A stretch of 64,000 bases of DNA from Bullera alba (Eukaryota; Basidiomycota; Tremellomycetes; Tremellales; Bulleraceae), in NCBI GenBank assembly GCA_001600095.1, contig BCIX01000007.1:372001-436000 (forward strand), given 5' to 3'. A model generated the notes under the pieces. The model searched no databases and was not told the DNA's origin. It worked only from the letters and a program-made list of their open reading frames with translations. Made by a program: the position numbers and the translations under genes. Below are positions 14,812 through 26,700 of this stretch, one piece after another; position 1 is the first letter of the stretch; each line of letters starts with the position of its first letter.

Positions 14812-14926
14812 GCTAGCTGAAGCGCTGCGCCTAGCTTTGGCTAGCGGCGGTCCTTGAACGGCGTGCCTGCTGCTGAACGGCTCACTATGCATACTGTAAT
14901 GCAGGATCGATACGCTTTATGGAGTG

Positions 14927-14966
14927 GTACGACCTGGTAGGACCTGGTACGACGCTGTACGACGCT
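14927..14966. repeat. Four-unit 10-bp tandem repeat
   Basis: Units GTACGACCTG, GTAGGACCTG, GTACGACGCT and GTACGACGCT follow without gaps. Units 1 and 2 differ by one base and units 3 and 4 are identical. The middle pair recurs with one mismatch at 34365-34384. Confidence 0.85.
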
Positions 14967-15695
14967 AGGTACGGTGGATGACGACCGCGTACGACTCTTT
15001 GCGCCACATTGATAACCATGACAGAGGAGTGCGACTCCCATTCACGTGGCGGGTTGTAACTTTATGCCACCGACCACAAACTAACCCGAAGACGGTAGCT
15101 CCGAAATCGTCATGGGAATATGCAAAGAAGCGCGGACGTAAAAAAGTCGGTAGCGAGAGAGAGCGAGAGACGTGGACTTTGCGGCCGTGGCTGTAGAAGC
15201 GATATATGGATCGCTTGGCGGTCATTAGCAAAATCATAAAATGTGATCCGTAGCGGCGAGTCCCTATTACGGATCTGCCTGGATCTGCGTGGTCTGAGAT
15301 TTGAGACCATGTGTTTGTCCGCGTCCGTCCGTTTTCCGGACTCCTCGTCAGTCTGCTTCATGTGGCCTACTGCAACTGGCTAGTCTTCGCACTTCGCAGT
15401 CGATCTAGCAAGTTAGACCGGGATAGGATGGCCTTGTGGACGAGCTAAGCTGCGAGCGCCTACCTTGAGTCTGCGCACGGTAAAAGCGAATGTGAACATC
15501 CGGTCGATTGACCGTGGAGTGGTGGTGCACGAGAGTGCACATTGACCCGGGCCCTCCCGCGCCTCCCCGGGCTCGCATGTTGCACTGGGAGATTAGGGTG
15601 CGATGGGTGAGATGGGTGATCGTGCCTGGCTACCAATTGCCGTCAGGATAACGGCCATAACGGGACCCACATGATTCCGGGTCTCGAGGTGTCTC

Positions 15696-15735
15696 GTCGT
15701 CCCAGGTCGTCCTAGGTCGTCCTAGGCTGTCCTCC
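15696..15735. repeat. 10-bp tandem repeat, three good units plus a degenerate one
   Basis: Units GTCGTCCCAG, GTCGTCCTAG, GTCGTCCTAG and then a diverged GCTGTCCTCC. Units 2 and 3 are identical. Confidence 0.85.
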
Positions 15736-15960
15736 CGCTTTCGGGGGCTTTTGAACGGGGGTCGAGGGTGGATCGATAGGGATCAATTGATGGCTAGTAC
15801 CCACCCTGGATCTATATTCCAGCATGGATCTCGCTTGGGGCGTTGATGACGAGAACTGCCGAGAGCGGTAAGTACAGCTTGGAAACGCTTGGGTGATTCC
15901 CACTCATAACCTGGGCATACTGTATGTTTTCCTCCTCCACGTCCGGGCCGAACGGACTGT

Positions 15961-16010
15961 GCTAGGGTAGGCTAGGGTGATCGGTGACCGTCCTCTGCCC
16001 TCCTCTGCCG
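15961..16010. repeat. Two separate 10-bp duplications close together
   Basis: GCTAGGGTAG then GCTAGGGTGA (15961-15980, 8/10), and TCCTCTGCCC then TCCTCTGCCG (15991-16010, 9/10). The two unit sequences are unrelated but have the same period. Confidence 0.75.
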
Positions 16011-16358
16011 CCCAATCCCCCCTTGAAACCGCTGGATTCTCGGAAGGGTTCACCCCTTCTCAGGGTCGGGTTTAGAGAGGCCCAATCGGAAAGCTAAGTT
16101 GACAGCTAAAGCAGATGCTCGTCCGACCACCACCGCAGCTCCATCTCCAACATCCTCCAACATGCTCACTCACCATCTCGTCTCTATCTCCATCACGCCG
16201 ACTGGCACACAGGCATTCCAACTCATATAGATACTCTCCACTCGCCCCCACATTTCTTATCTTGTAACAACTCCACGTCTCCAACTTGTGCCATCACTTT
16301 CAGCATCTTTCTCACCTTGCCAACACACCGCCTCGCAACCGATCAAGCACTCACCATC

Positions 16359-17747
16359 ATGTCAGGATCACCCTCGCCATCGTCTTCGCTCCTCGGCCTG
16401 AACAGGCCAGCCAATCTTCTACCCCAGGTCCAACAGAACCAGCAAGCGTCGAGTTCCAGCTCGTCGTCGCAGAGGACGTCTTCCACCGGGAGCAAATCCA
16501 AATCGCATGGTGAGTTAGAAATCGCGAATCAGCATCTCGGCGTGTGACACGGACGCTGATCCATCCTCTCAGCATCTTCCCCTAATCAGTCGCAGTTTTA
16601 CATCACTCCATCTGCCTCTTCCTCCCACCACGATCTCTCGCGGGTCAGCTCCAACGCTTTCACCAGCAAAACGTATCTTAACATGCCAGCGACCACCTCT
16701 GGATCCAGAGATCACGCGGAGGCCGACGGACCATCACTTCCATCGTCAATGCACCGACAGGTCACCGAGTCCTGCGCGTCTCTACTGGCGTCTGCTCATT
16801 CGGGCGCTCTCGGAGAGGTCATCCCCAAAGAGCAATGGCAGGTGAGTCTGCGGATCCGTCTCGCTTGTATCTGTCAGGATGCTAACGTAACATGCTGTAA
16901 ATAGCCAGACTCATCCAGCGCTTTATGCACCTTCCCTCTTTGCACCACCAACTTCGGACCGGTCAACAACCTGAGTTACTTCTCACTCGCTCCACGTCGA
17001 CATCACTGTCGACTCTGCGGCAACATCTTCTGCGGAGCTCACTCAACCCAGCGCGCTCCCTTGATGTCCGAAGTCCAGGGCAAGCGAACCATCACCAAGC
17101 AGCGCGTTTGCGATCTATGCCTTCCTCGGCCCTCTACCGACGAGACAGTCACTCCTCGCAGTCGACGCGGCAGCGCATGGTCTGAGAACACTCAATCGTC
17201 TGGACCATCCGACTCTCTCATCACTCCCGACTACGAACGGATGGGGCAGTCATCGCTCATCCTCTCTCGAGTCGGCTCGCGGTCGTCGAATCCCGAGTAC
17301 ACTGCGCAAGACACCGATGACGAGCTTGCTCCTATCGAGTCGTGGATGGGTCCATCAGGCGTCCTATCACTCTATCCACTCGCTGTCAAGCCGTCTCATG
17401 TTGCCGCCACTGCCCCACCTCCCGCCGCGGGACCCCTCTTCGCTCCCTCCCTTGCCGCCAAACGATCCGCCAAGGAGAAAGAGATCGAAAGGACTCTTCG
17501 CCAACGAAGGACTGGCTCGGACAACCTTTGGGTTCCCGCTACCTGGGGCTACAAGCGAGAAGACTTTGACTCTTCATGTCACGACGAGGATGTCAATGGT
17601 CCTGCCGAGGTCGAAGGTGGTCTGGTTGTTGACGGTCCCATTCGATTCCGAGCTTCGGCCAAGAAGATCACGAGCCCTGCTCTCTCCAGAGTCAGCACGA
17701 GAACACCATCCGAGGAGCGAAACCGATTCGATCTCTCCACCTTTTAG
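16359..17747 (+). CDS. FYVE zinc-finger protein, probable PtdIns3P-binding endosomal factor
   Basis: Three exons read by eye: 16359-16509, 16573-16841 and 16905-17747. The N-terminal third is Ser/Gln-rich and disordered. The FYVE domain (about 16905-17130) shows FGPVNNLSYFSLAPRRHHCR with the defining basic R-R-H-H-C-R core, then LCGNIFCGAHS and the closing pair RVCDLCL, giving the expected zinc cysteines. Such domains bind phosphatidylinositol 3-phosphate on endosomal or vacuolar membranes. The C-terminal half is low complexity with no second domain, so it is not Fab1 or Vps27. The ATG at 16359 has a good context; an in-frame ATG 42 nt upstream is possible. The specific yeast counterpart is not recognised. 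Confidence 0.85.
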
Positions 17748-18107
17748 AGTTTGAACTATTTGTTCATTGCAGGCAACATTAGAAGGAGGGCTCATTCCAT
17801 CCACATCATCACACCACCATTTTTGTACACACAGTGCTTGTAACCTTTCCATACTTGCTTGTTGTCTTGTATATTCGTACCGTACCCGTATCATGCACAT
17901 TCTGGTCATGTTCTTCCGGCTTGCGACGCGTCGAGCTCCCGCGCGAAAGTTGGGTCAACTCATCCACCTCGCCTCCACTTTTTTGAACCAGCATTCCGCA
18001 AAGTCGTCGTCAAGCGCGACTCTTTCTCTGATTGAACCCTTCGCGCACAGTGTCATCGGTCTGACACTTGCAGATGCAGCGCCGCGTCCAACGACCGTAG
18101 CTCAGTC
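17748..18107. promoter_or_regulatory. Intergenic, FYVE gene 3' end / SNM1-like gene promoter
   Basis: 360 bp between tandem genes; no ORF with a recognisable domain. T-rich stretches after the FYVE stop (about 17755-17880) fit a 3' UTR. Confidence 0.35.
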
Positions 18108-20622
18108 ATGGCAGGGGTCCATAGTGAGTTTGGCGTGTCCGGCTGGAATGAACGCTTACAAGATTGTTGACAGACGGATACATCCTCGAGTTTCCTCAAA
18201 TCCGGGTAGACTGCTTCACCGCGCTCCCCGGTCCTGACAAACCACAATGGCGCCTACCAGTCCCTCTGAAGCCTACAGACACTATCCCAGCCCCACCTGC
18301 GCAGTTGTTTCTCCTCACTCATGTCCATTCTGACCATCTGCTGGGCCTGTCCAACGATTTCACCGGCCAAATCATCTGTTCGCCCGATACCAAAGAAATG
18401 CTACTGAGACTCCAAACGGAGTCGGAGAAGGGTCTGGCGGAGGGTGGATTGAGGAGTATGGGCAAGCGGAAATACTCAGGGCTCAAGGCTCGCAAGGTAG
18501 TCACAGGGACAAACGCGGCGTATACAGTGGATCGGATTGTGAGGTCATGTCCGTCAAGTTCAAGTCAGCTGCTCAGACCAGGTTGCAGGAGACTATACCA
18601 TACGGAGTGCCACGGACCTATGATCTCGGACTCGGTCCCGGGCACGAAGTCACCATCACCCTGATCGACGCCAATCACTGTCCTGGGTCTACAATGTGGG
18701 TGATGGGTTTGAATGCGGCCGCACGGCATGCGGCCTCCAGAAGTACCCAATCACTCACTCCCGCTATAGGTTCCTGATTACCTCTTGTGACAAGGCTGTA
18801 CTGCATACTGGAGATATTAGAGCAGACTCCACCTATCTTCAAAGCCTTCGGCGGAATCCTTCGCTGAGCGAGTTCTTCGCCCCTTGGACGCAAAATCCGT
18901 TCTCCCCAAACGAGCCTGGAGGACTCCGCCGGCGGACCCTCGAACGCATATACTTGGATACTAGCACAGTGTAAGTCTATCCCGACAGGTTTTAGAAGAG
19001 GCATCCCAGAGCTCAATTTTCTTCAGCTTGGGTACCGGCGATATGCCCGACAAGGAGCCCGTTCTCAAGGACCTGATGGATCAGATGAGCTTGTACCCAA
19101 AGGACACTATCTTCTTCTTGAATGTCTGGTGTTTCGGGTGAGTGCGTATCTTCGACATATTCGACTCTCTGATCATATATTAACAGTTGGGAGGACGTTG
19201 TCAAAGAAGTGGCCCGTCATTTTGACTCTCTTGTGAGTATATGACCGACGACTAGGCTGATGACCCTGGCCAGGTTTACGTGGATCAATACAAAAACTCA
19301 ATCTATAGAAGCGTAAAGTCGGATCCGTTCTTGTCACGGTGTACCACCCTTGACCCACAGGCGACCCGCTTCCACGCTTGCGAGCGGAAACACAGATGCG
19401 AGGAATGCCGCGTTACCGACTTTACAGGACAGCGAATCTGGAATCGAGACAAGCTGGTGGTGATGGTCATGATGCAGGAAGAGAAGTCTGCCGCATGGGA
19501 AGTGGAACGAAGGGAGTTTTTGAACAAGCTCGGAAGAGCTGCCAAAGGAGAGGGAGCGTGGCCGGAGCAAATAGTGAGCTTTACGCACGCTCAAGTGTGA
19601 TAGAGACCTAGTTACTCACTTTCCACCCGCAGAACTGCCCAATTGCGAGGCATAGCCCTTTGCCAGAACTGCAAGCCTTGGTCAAGCTGTTCCGCCCGAA
19701 GTCAATTTCGCCAAACACCATGGCATTACAACAGCAAGGTCGGGACTATTACCTGCTTCCAAACTTGTTTGCCGATTGCTTGTCGACTGAGGGGCATGTG
19801 AATCTCAGGACCGAGATGCTATCGTGGTTCAAGGCTTCACCAGCGTTTGGAACATCGTGGGTCCGGAAAATGGAGAAGGTCCTGCAAGACGAGTCACTCC
19901 CATCATCCCTCGACAACTGTCAGAATCAAACCTGCTTCGTCAAAGAAGAATCGGACCCTCGCAACCAGTCGTTCGGCCCTTCCACCATGAAAGACAATGC
20001 CATTGGGAGGGACAGGGGCGCACATATACGCGAACATGTAGCTCGCGCCGGAGGTATAATCACACATCAAGCTTCGGCCACCGACATCGCACTTCGCTCG
20101 GATTCAAGCAGTAGTCTCCGGCCGGATCTGTTGACAAAGGCAATGCTATTCGCGCCCGAGGCGAGTAAGCATTTTGGAGGATGGTACGAAGCACGCCCGA
20201 GCGATCGCTCGGATGAGGACTACGACACCGACGAAGAGGAGCCTCGTCGGAAGCGGAGCTACAGGCCAGTAAAGGTGGAGCTGTCGAGGACTCAAGGCAG
20301 TAGGAAATCCCCTGTCGACACCAAAGCCGGGATTGGGCTATACTCCGTTGCTACACCAAAGGCGATATCCGTCAAATCTGCGCCAAACGTCGACAGCAAG
20401 CCCGTCATTTCCACGACCGCCAACCGGCATGTTGATAAGAAACCAATACTCCGGGACGAGGGTATCGGACGCTCGTCAACTCCTGCCGCCAAGTCCGAAC
20501 CGGCTTCTCCCCCTCGCACTACATCTCGCCAATCCTCGTCGCAGCCCAACAGCCTCTTCCCCGTCAACAAGGAACATCTCAGAGCGATCCTCATGGTATC
20601 TGCCAAGGTTGAAACTAAGTAA
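18108..20622 (+). CDS. SNM1/Artemis-type metallo-beta-lactamase nuclease
   Basis: DNA-processing nuclease of the beta-CASP metallo-beta-lactamase family. A tiny first exon (18108-18123, MAGVH) joins in phase to 18174, giving MAGVHNGYILEFPQIRVDCF, similar to the Artemis (DCLRE1C/SNM1C) N-terminus rather than the zinc-finger start of Pso2. The metal-binding motif THVHSDHLLGL is at about 18320-18350, IDANHCPGS at about 18665-18690 and the aspartate motif HTGDIR at about 18800-18825. The beta-CASP part follows (YLDTSTVLGTGDMPDKEP; FFLNVWCFGWEDV), and the conserved region ends near RPKSISPNT (about 19695-19720). The C-terminal third is Ser/Lys-rich and disordered. Expected roles are opening of DNA ends or crosslink repair. 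It is convergent with DNMT5, with only 133 bp between stops. Confidence 0.88.
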
Positions 20623-20755
20623 AGTCGTTATCTGCTGTACCCAAATTGATCACGTTGTAGAGTATATCGCATGTCTAGTGTACAACAAGCCTATAAATGT
20701 CATGTATCCCTAGAACAAGATCTCACATGATCCCGGACAGTCACACCGACAGAGC

Positions 20756-23700
20756 TCAGTCTATCTCGATTGGCTCCTGTACCCTTTTCACCTTCTTCCT
20801 GATCGGACTGATCATCTCGATCTCTGCTCCAGACTCTCGCTTCCGGGGTTGCTTCCCCACATAGGCCGATCGTGGGATGGCCATGTAATCCGATTTCTGG
20901 CTTTCCTCACCTCGCCTCGCGCTGAAGATGCTCGTGTCGATAGTATCGACTGCCAAAAGGCGATGGACGTGTACATCCCGCGTTTGCCCGTATCGCCTAA
21001 CCCGGCCGATCGCCTGGGTTTCCGTCGCGCGATAGTTGTAGAGCGAGTTGGTGAAGAGTGGACCGATGAATATCGCATGGTTGGCATTGGTCAAGTTTGA
21101 CCCGGCGGCACTGGCATCGTTGACTTTGAGCAAGAGAACCCTCTCTGACCCGGTAGACGTCTGAAACTTGTCCAAGGTCGCAGCTCGAGTTTTGACTGCT
21201 CCGGAAAGAGTCAAATGTTCGATACCTCCACTTGTCAACGCCTCGGAGACCTTGCCGGCAAGATCCTCCCATTGCAAGAAAACCAAGATCCTCTCGTTGG
21301 TGGGTATCTTCTGAATGAGGCCGACCAGTTGACGGAGTTTGGCCCCAAATCGCCCCGACGACAGTTCACCCTCGATACCCAGCGACTGGACTTTGACGAT
21401 GTTTGTGGGTCGAACGGCGGCATGGCACTCGTCTCCCTTGACGCACTTTTGCTCGTCAGCGGATTTCACCATACAGTCATGACAGGCCACATGTCCACAA
21501 CACGACAAGACGGCCATGTCGACGTCGGGGTGAGTGGACGGTTTATGCTGGCACGCCGAGTCTTCGAGAGTGTCGGCCGCTTCTTTCCCGTTCTTCTGCA
21601 GTTTCCGGACCACGTCGAAGAATCGGAGTGAGCGGACCCTCGCGACCAGCTCTTTCGACAATTTGCGGAGCAAATGCGTGTCCTCCCTCAGTTTCCACTT
21701 GACATCCTCAATCTTCTGATCCTTGACCGGGATTTTCGGCATCTTCCCATTGACCGGCTCCGAAGGGAATATCCCACCGTCGTTGAACCCACACCGTTTC
21801 AACACCGCAATCAACCTGTCCGCCGCTTCCTTGTCGCCTTGGTGCTTGGTCGTGTCAAAGCAGAAGTCGACCCACTCTTTGAAGTGTTGTCGCGAATCGT
21901 CACTCTTGCCGAAATAGCCTTTGCGGCGAATATGGGTGTGATAGCCGACTGCAACGTTGATACTCCGCTCGAGGTCCGCTTCGCATCCTGTCAACTGAGC
22001 CCGCCTGGCATTGGAGATATGCTGGCAAGCTTCCTGAGCTGACCTTGCGTCCCGTTTCTTGTCGGTGAGGTCGAGCGTGAAATGACAACACCGCTTGAGT
22101 AGCGCCTCCTCAGCTGTCTTCGAATCCGCTAGGGCCTCCTCCAGTCGGGCGTTACGGTCTCCTTGAGTGACGTCCTTCAATTTGGTCTCCTTCCGCCTTC
22201 ATTCAGAGTCAGCTTTGGCACATGCGACAAACCGCACAGCACAGCTGGACTCACGCCTGCATTTCGAGTGCTTGGAGGTGATGCTCGAGCTCGAGATACA
22301 CCGCACATTCTGCCGCTGGCAGCCGGATTTCGTGAATGTGCTCTGCGGTCGGAATGTCGTCAATCTCGGCAATGTTCTGCCTGACAAAGGTGTTGAGGAA
22401 CTCCTGGGCGAGATCGTCTCGTCGATCGTGCCAGGCGGCAGAGTGGACCTCTCTGAAGGCATGAAACTTCTCGGCCGCAGTTTGCTCTTTGGCACGAGCT
22501 TTCTGAGATTGAGCAGAACCCTCCGCGTCGTCCTCGACACCAAGGTGGATCCCCAAGAACGCCGCAATGCTACGTCATGATGAGAATCGCCCGGCTGACA
22601 TACAGCGTGCTCACCTCCTAATGGCCGGGAAGTCGCCCACAGGCGGCGTACCTGACAATATCCACTTGTACGACGAGGACAGCCTTTGCAAAGCCGCCAA
22701 TCCTCGCTTGTCCAGATATGTAAACTCGTCGGCGACGATACGTCGGAATCTGGCCAATTATGAGCTCTGGACGAGCACTGGATCGTTTGACTCACCTGAA
22801 CATATGGAGCACCGGGCAGGACAGCAGCTTAAAGTCCTTCCTGGCCGCGGCACCACCGTAAGACTCGGTGCCGCTGCATTTACGAAACTTGGGAACGGGG
22901 ATATGCTCAATTTCCTCAACATCCTGGACATGGATCAGCGGGATATCACGAGGGTGATTATGTATAAACCCGACTCACCTCATCTTCACTCTCCGAAGCC
23001 TCCCACAGATCCACCTCTTCCGCTGCGGCCTTTGCACTCTTCTTCTTCTTCTTCGGGTCGGCCTCATACCTGTCTCTATAGGCTTGACCTTTCATGCGTT
23101 TCCCAAAGTTGGCCGTCTTGTGCACGTCCCGCTTGCCCTCGGCATTTCGGACTGCCTCTTCCTGCAACTTGGCCATGTTGGCAAGAGCGCCCTGGCTATC
23201 TCCATTTCGCACCAGTGCCTCGACCTGCGATCTCAAAGCCGACATTGCCGTCTCCAGGCGATCGACGAAGAATCGACCTCCAACCTTGTCACCGAGCCAA
23301 TCTTCCGGTTGAGCGGATACGTACTCGAACCTCTCCCAGTACGAATCCGCCTCGAACAGCTCGCAGGCCATGACGATAATGTCGGCTTTGGACAAGTCGG
23401 CGATGGTCTTGTTGGCGAGATCCTGCTTGTTCTGTATGACGATAGTCTTGAACGTCGTCCCGGTGAACCGCTCAATCTCACTCGGCCACTGTCGACTGAG
23501 ATGCCCAGGGACGACAATCAGCGTCGCTTTGATGTCGATGTATCCCGTCGGACAGGGTTCTGGCGCTGGATCATCCTTGGTCTCCGCGATGAGCGCGAGG
23601 GAGATGATGGTCTTTCCATAACCGACCTGATCGGCAATGACACCTCCGCGGACCATCACCGGTCGCTCCGCTTTGCCCTCTGCCCTCCATCCAAGGGCAG

Positions 23701-26700
23701 GAAGGGCTGCCTCTGAGATTTCCTCCTCGACGAACGTGTGCGTCTTCCCCGCGGCTCGCTCTTGGTCCAGCATCCACCATAAGGACCGAAGCTGTTCCTT
23801 GCGCAGGGGTACCTGGAACCCTCGCGGTTGGGCGTGCTGAGGGTCGGCTTTGTTGCTCGGAATGACGAATGCCCTAGGCGGTCTGGGTACGTCGGCCACC
23901 TGACCTGGCGTCAATCGCCATGACAACTTGATTTGGCCCTTTGCACTGCTCTGAGGCAGTCGCGCGAGGGCTCGATGTGCTAGTGAGACAATGTTGAGGC
24001 CTATTCTGAACCGGCCGACATCGTTGTCAAGCCTCAGTTGGACGACGAAAGCTGCTGGACGGTTCTTGAGTGCCTGAAACACATCTGTCAGCTCAATTAC
24101 ATGACCGGTATAGAGCTGAGTCCACTCACGTGCTCGTATCGTCCAGCTTCTAGCTTGTCCTCAAAGGCGAAGATGGTAGCTTTAGTCTTATGGCCAAGTT
24201 TGTTCTTCTTGCCCTCCCTTCGCATCCAATGGATCTTTGGCGCTCTCGGAGCACATCGCTGACAAGCTGTCCCAGCGGCCTAAAAGACTGTCAGTCCTGT
24301 TGATCTCGATCTTCTGCGGCCCAGACTCACATCGACGTCGGGAAGCCTTGTCCAGGACTTGAGCACATCCAGTTGTGGAAGCCGTTCAGTGATCCAGGCC
24401 AAATTCGCAAACGTAGCGTTTCCATGATGTTGAAGATCGACCTCGCCCCACTTGCCCTTTCTCCACATCGACTCTGAGTGTGCCGGATTCAGAGGTACTC
24501 TACAGGATAGCAGTGCCGTGGCGTGGGTACACCCTGCATTGTCGAGGTTTGCCGAGACAGATTGTGCTGATACCGGAACAGCATAAGTCGCCGCATCTCT
24601 CTCCTTTCCCGAGCGCTTCTTTGGCGTATTCGACGGCACGACTGCGATATCGCTCCCTCCGGCCGCTGTCAGATGCGCCGATCTGCACGTCACCCAACCA
24701 CCTCTGACGTCGAGTCGGACCGTTTGATGCGCTTTGGAGCTTTCGCGCCATTTGGGACTGAGCGTAGCGAGCACGGCTCGTTCGGTACCAAAGTCGAGCC
24801 TCTCCGTGCTGGTGGAGAAGACGTAGCTGTCGTCGTCGGATTCACCATACCTCGAAGGGTCGAGGAAGAGGAATAACGGAGCGAGACCATCGTCCCCGGC
24901 CGAGACTTCCTTCTTGTGTAGCGAGCTCATCGCTTGGCCACACTTGGGAAGGAGGGTGTACGTTCCTGACAGATCGCGATCTAGCGCTTGAGCCGCTTCG
25001 TCGGGCAGAGTGACCTCGAGTTTGGACCATCTAGTCGTTTTCTCAAACTGTCCGCCTAGGCCGAGTGTCGCGTGCCAGCTGGGGACAAGCTCGCCTTGGC
25101 CCTTGATCTCCACTTGGAAGGATTGACTCGACGGCACGCAAATCTCCCAAGGGCCACAGAGGACGTCGTGACCGTCGACATCGAATCGTAGTCGGGCTAT
25201 TGGATGGAGGAGCAAGGACCGTAGTCTGGAATTGACCGGTTCGTCCACTGGCGACTTTATAGTCAACCGCCATTCGGGGGTATTCTTCTCGAGGACCAGG
25301 TCGAGGGTGGCGTGAGGAGCTTCGTAAACCGCAGTCCAGGTGAACCCGCGCTTGAGATACCGGAACTGGAACTCGGCATCGTGTACACCTCTTATCACCG
25401 CTTTCGACCATAGCGTCCAGTCCCTGTCCTCGACCCTGCCTTTCCCCATACTCGCGGCTACTTGCCTCAGCGAGCTCAAGCTCTGATCGTCCAGGCCAGC
25501 GACTTGTACCCGCATAGGCAGCAGTTCCTTGAAGCGCTTCTCGAATTCTGTGGGCTCCAGTCTGACATTCTTGCAAGGTCGATATTGATGATCCGGTCTA
25601 CCTCCACATGATCGACAAGCTCGATATCCACAGGCCTCACACTCGGCAATGAGTCCTGCGGTTCCAGTTCGACCTTCACACTGGCAATGCCTGCAGCTGC
25701 GCTCGGCGAGGTCCAGCATGTCCCGAAGGTTTGCCGTGTCGACTTTTGCCAGGTCAAGATCGTTCTTCTCGAGGGCCTTCTCTCCAACGACCCTGGAAGA
25801 CACCTCGGCATCCGCTTCTGCCTGATCCTCCTCATCTTGGGCGGCATCGGCTTCGGCATCTTGCCCCGGGGTGAGCCTGTTGAGCGCGACCCTTAGCGCC
25901 GCTAGCATGGATGCACCAACGACCGTAGTTGTCATTGCGTTTCCGGCCAGATCCGCAAGTTGATCCTCGCTCTCGCTCGTCAAGAGCAAGTCCCGAACGG
26001 GGATGCCCTGAAGAGCTAGGGCTTCTCGACCAGTGACGGGTCCACCGCGCGATGTGACCCAAGGGATCATATTGGGCGTGAGGCAGGGTGCTAGAGCTGT
26101 CCTTCCGGATCCCGTTTGTCGATCTACATTCTGGCTGACGTTCCAAATACAAGCTTTGAACCCGGAATCAACACCATCTTTAGCCATGCGCAGAGTCGAA
26201 ATCTCCAAGAGGTCGAGCACCCTTTCAGTTTGGGTCGAGAGCCAATCGTTCCAAGTCCAGTCGAGACCTTTACAAACACCAGCTTCCTTCCACGATGTCA
26301 AAGGTCTCAACAGTCCCAGCTGTTCTTCCAGCCTGGCTCGTTGATGTCGCGACTCGCATCGATTCCAGTCTGTCGGTTTACGGGACGTCCCATCTCTCTG
26401 ATCTTTGGCAGAGGCTAGTTCCAGGCGAGCACGGTGGATATGCTGGTCATCCGTATGAAGGAGAAAGGCTTCGAAGGACGATGACCAAGGTCGTCGCATG
26501 TCTTTGACCTGGGCTACCCATTTCTCTGGCAGATTCGCAGATGACCCGCCGGCCTTTCTGGGCGTGGCGAAGAGATACACCCGGGTTCTGGTGTGTGGGA
26601 TGTAATACTCTTTCGTATCGAATCTGGAGAGGTATCAGCAGATCACACCTTTGATGTGAGCAGACTCTGACTCACCGTTGATGCTGAGCGTCATAGTCGA

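Larger units (their letters stand above)
14370..16358. other. 2-kb gene-free region with decamer tandem duplications
   Basis: No ORF here has a recognisable domain or credible exon structure. The left part is rich in AGCGCT/GCTAGC words and small hairpins. Several places show adjacent 10-bp repeats (14714, 14927, 15696, 15961, 15991; separate entries). The last 250 bp before the FYVE gene are C/T-rich (CATCTCCAAC-like repeats) and look like its promoter and leader. Confidence 0.6.
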
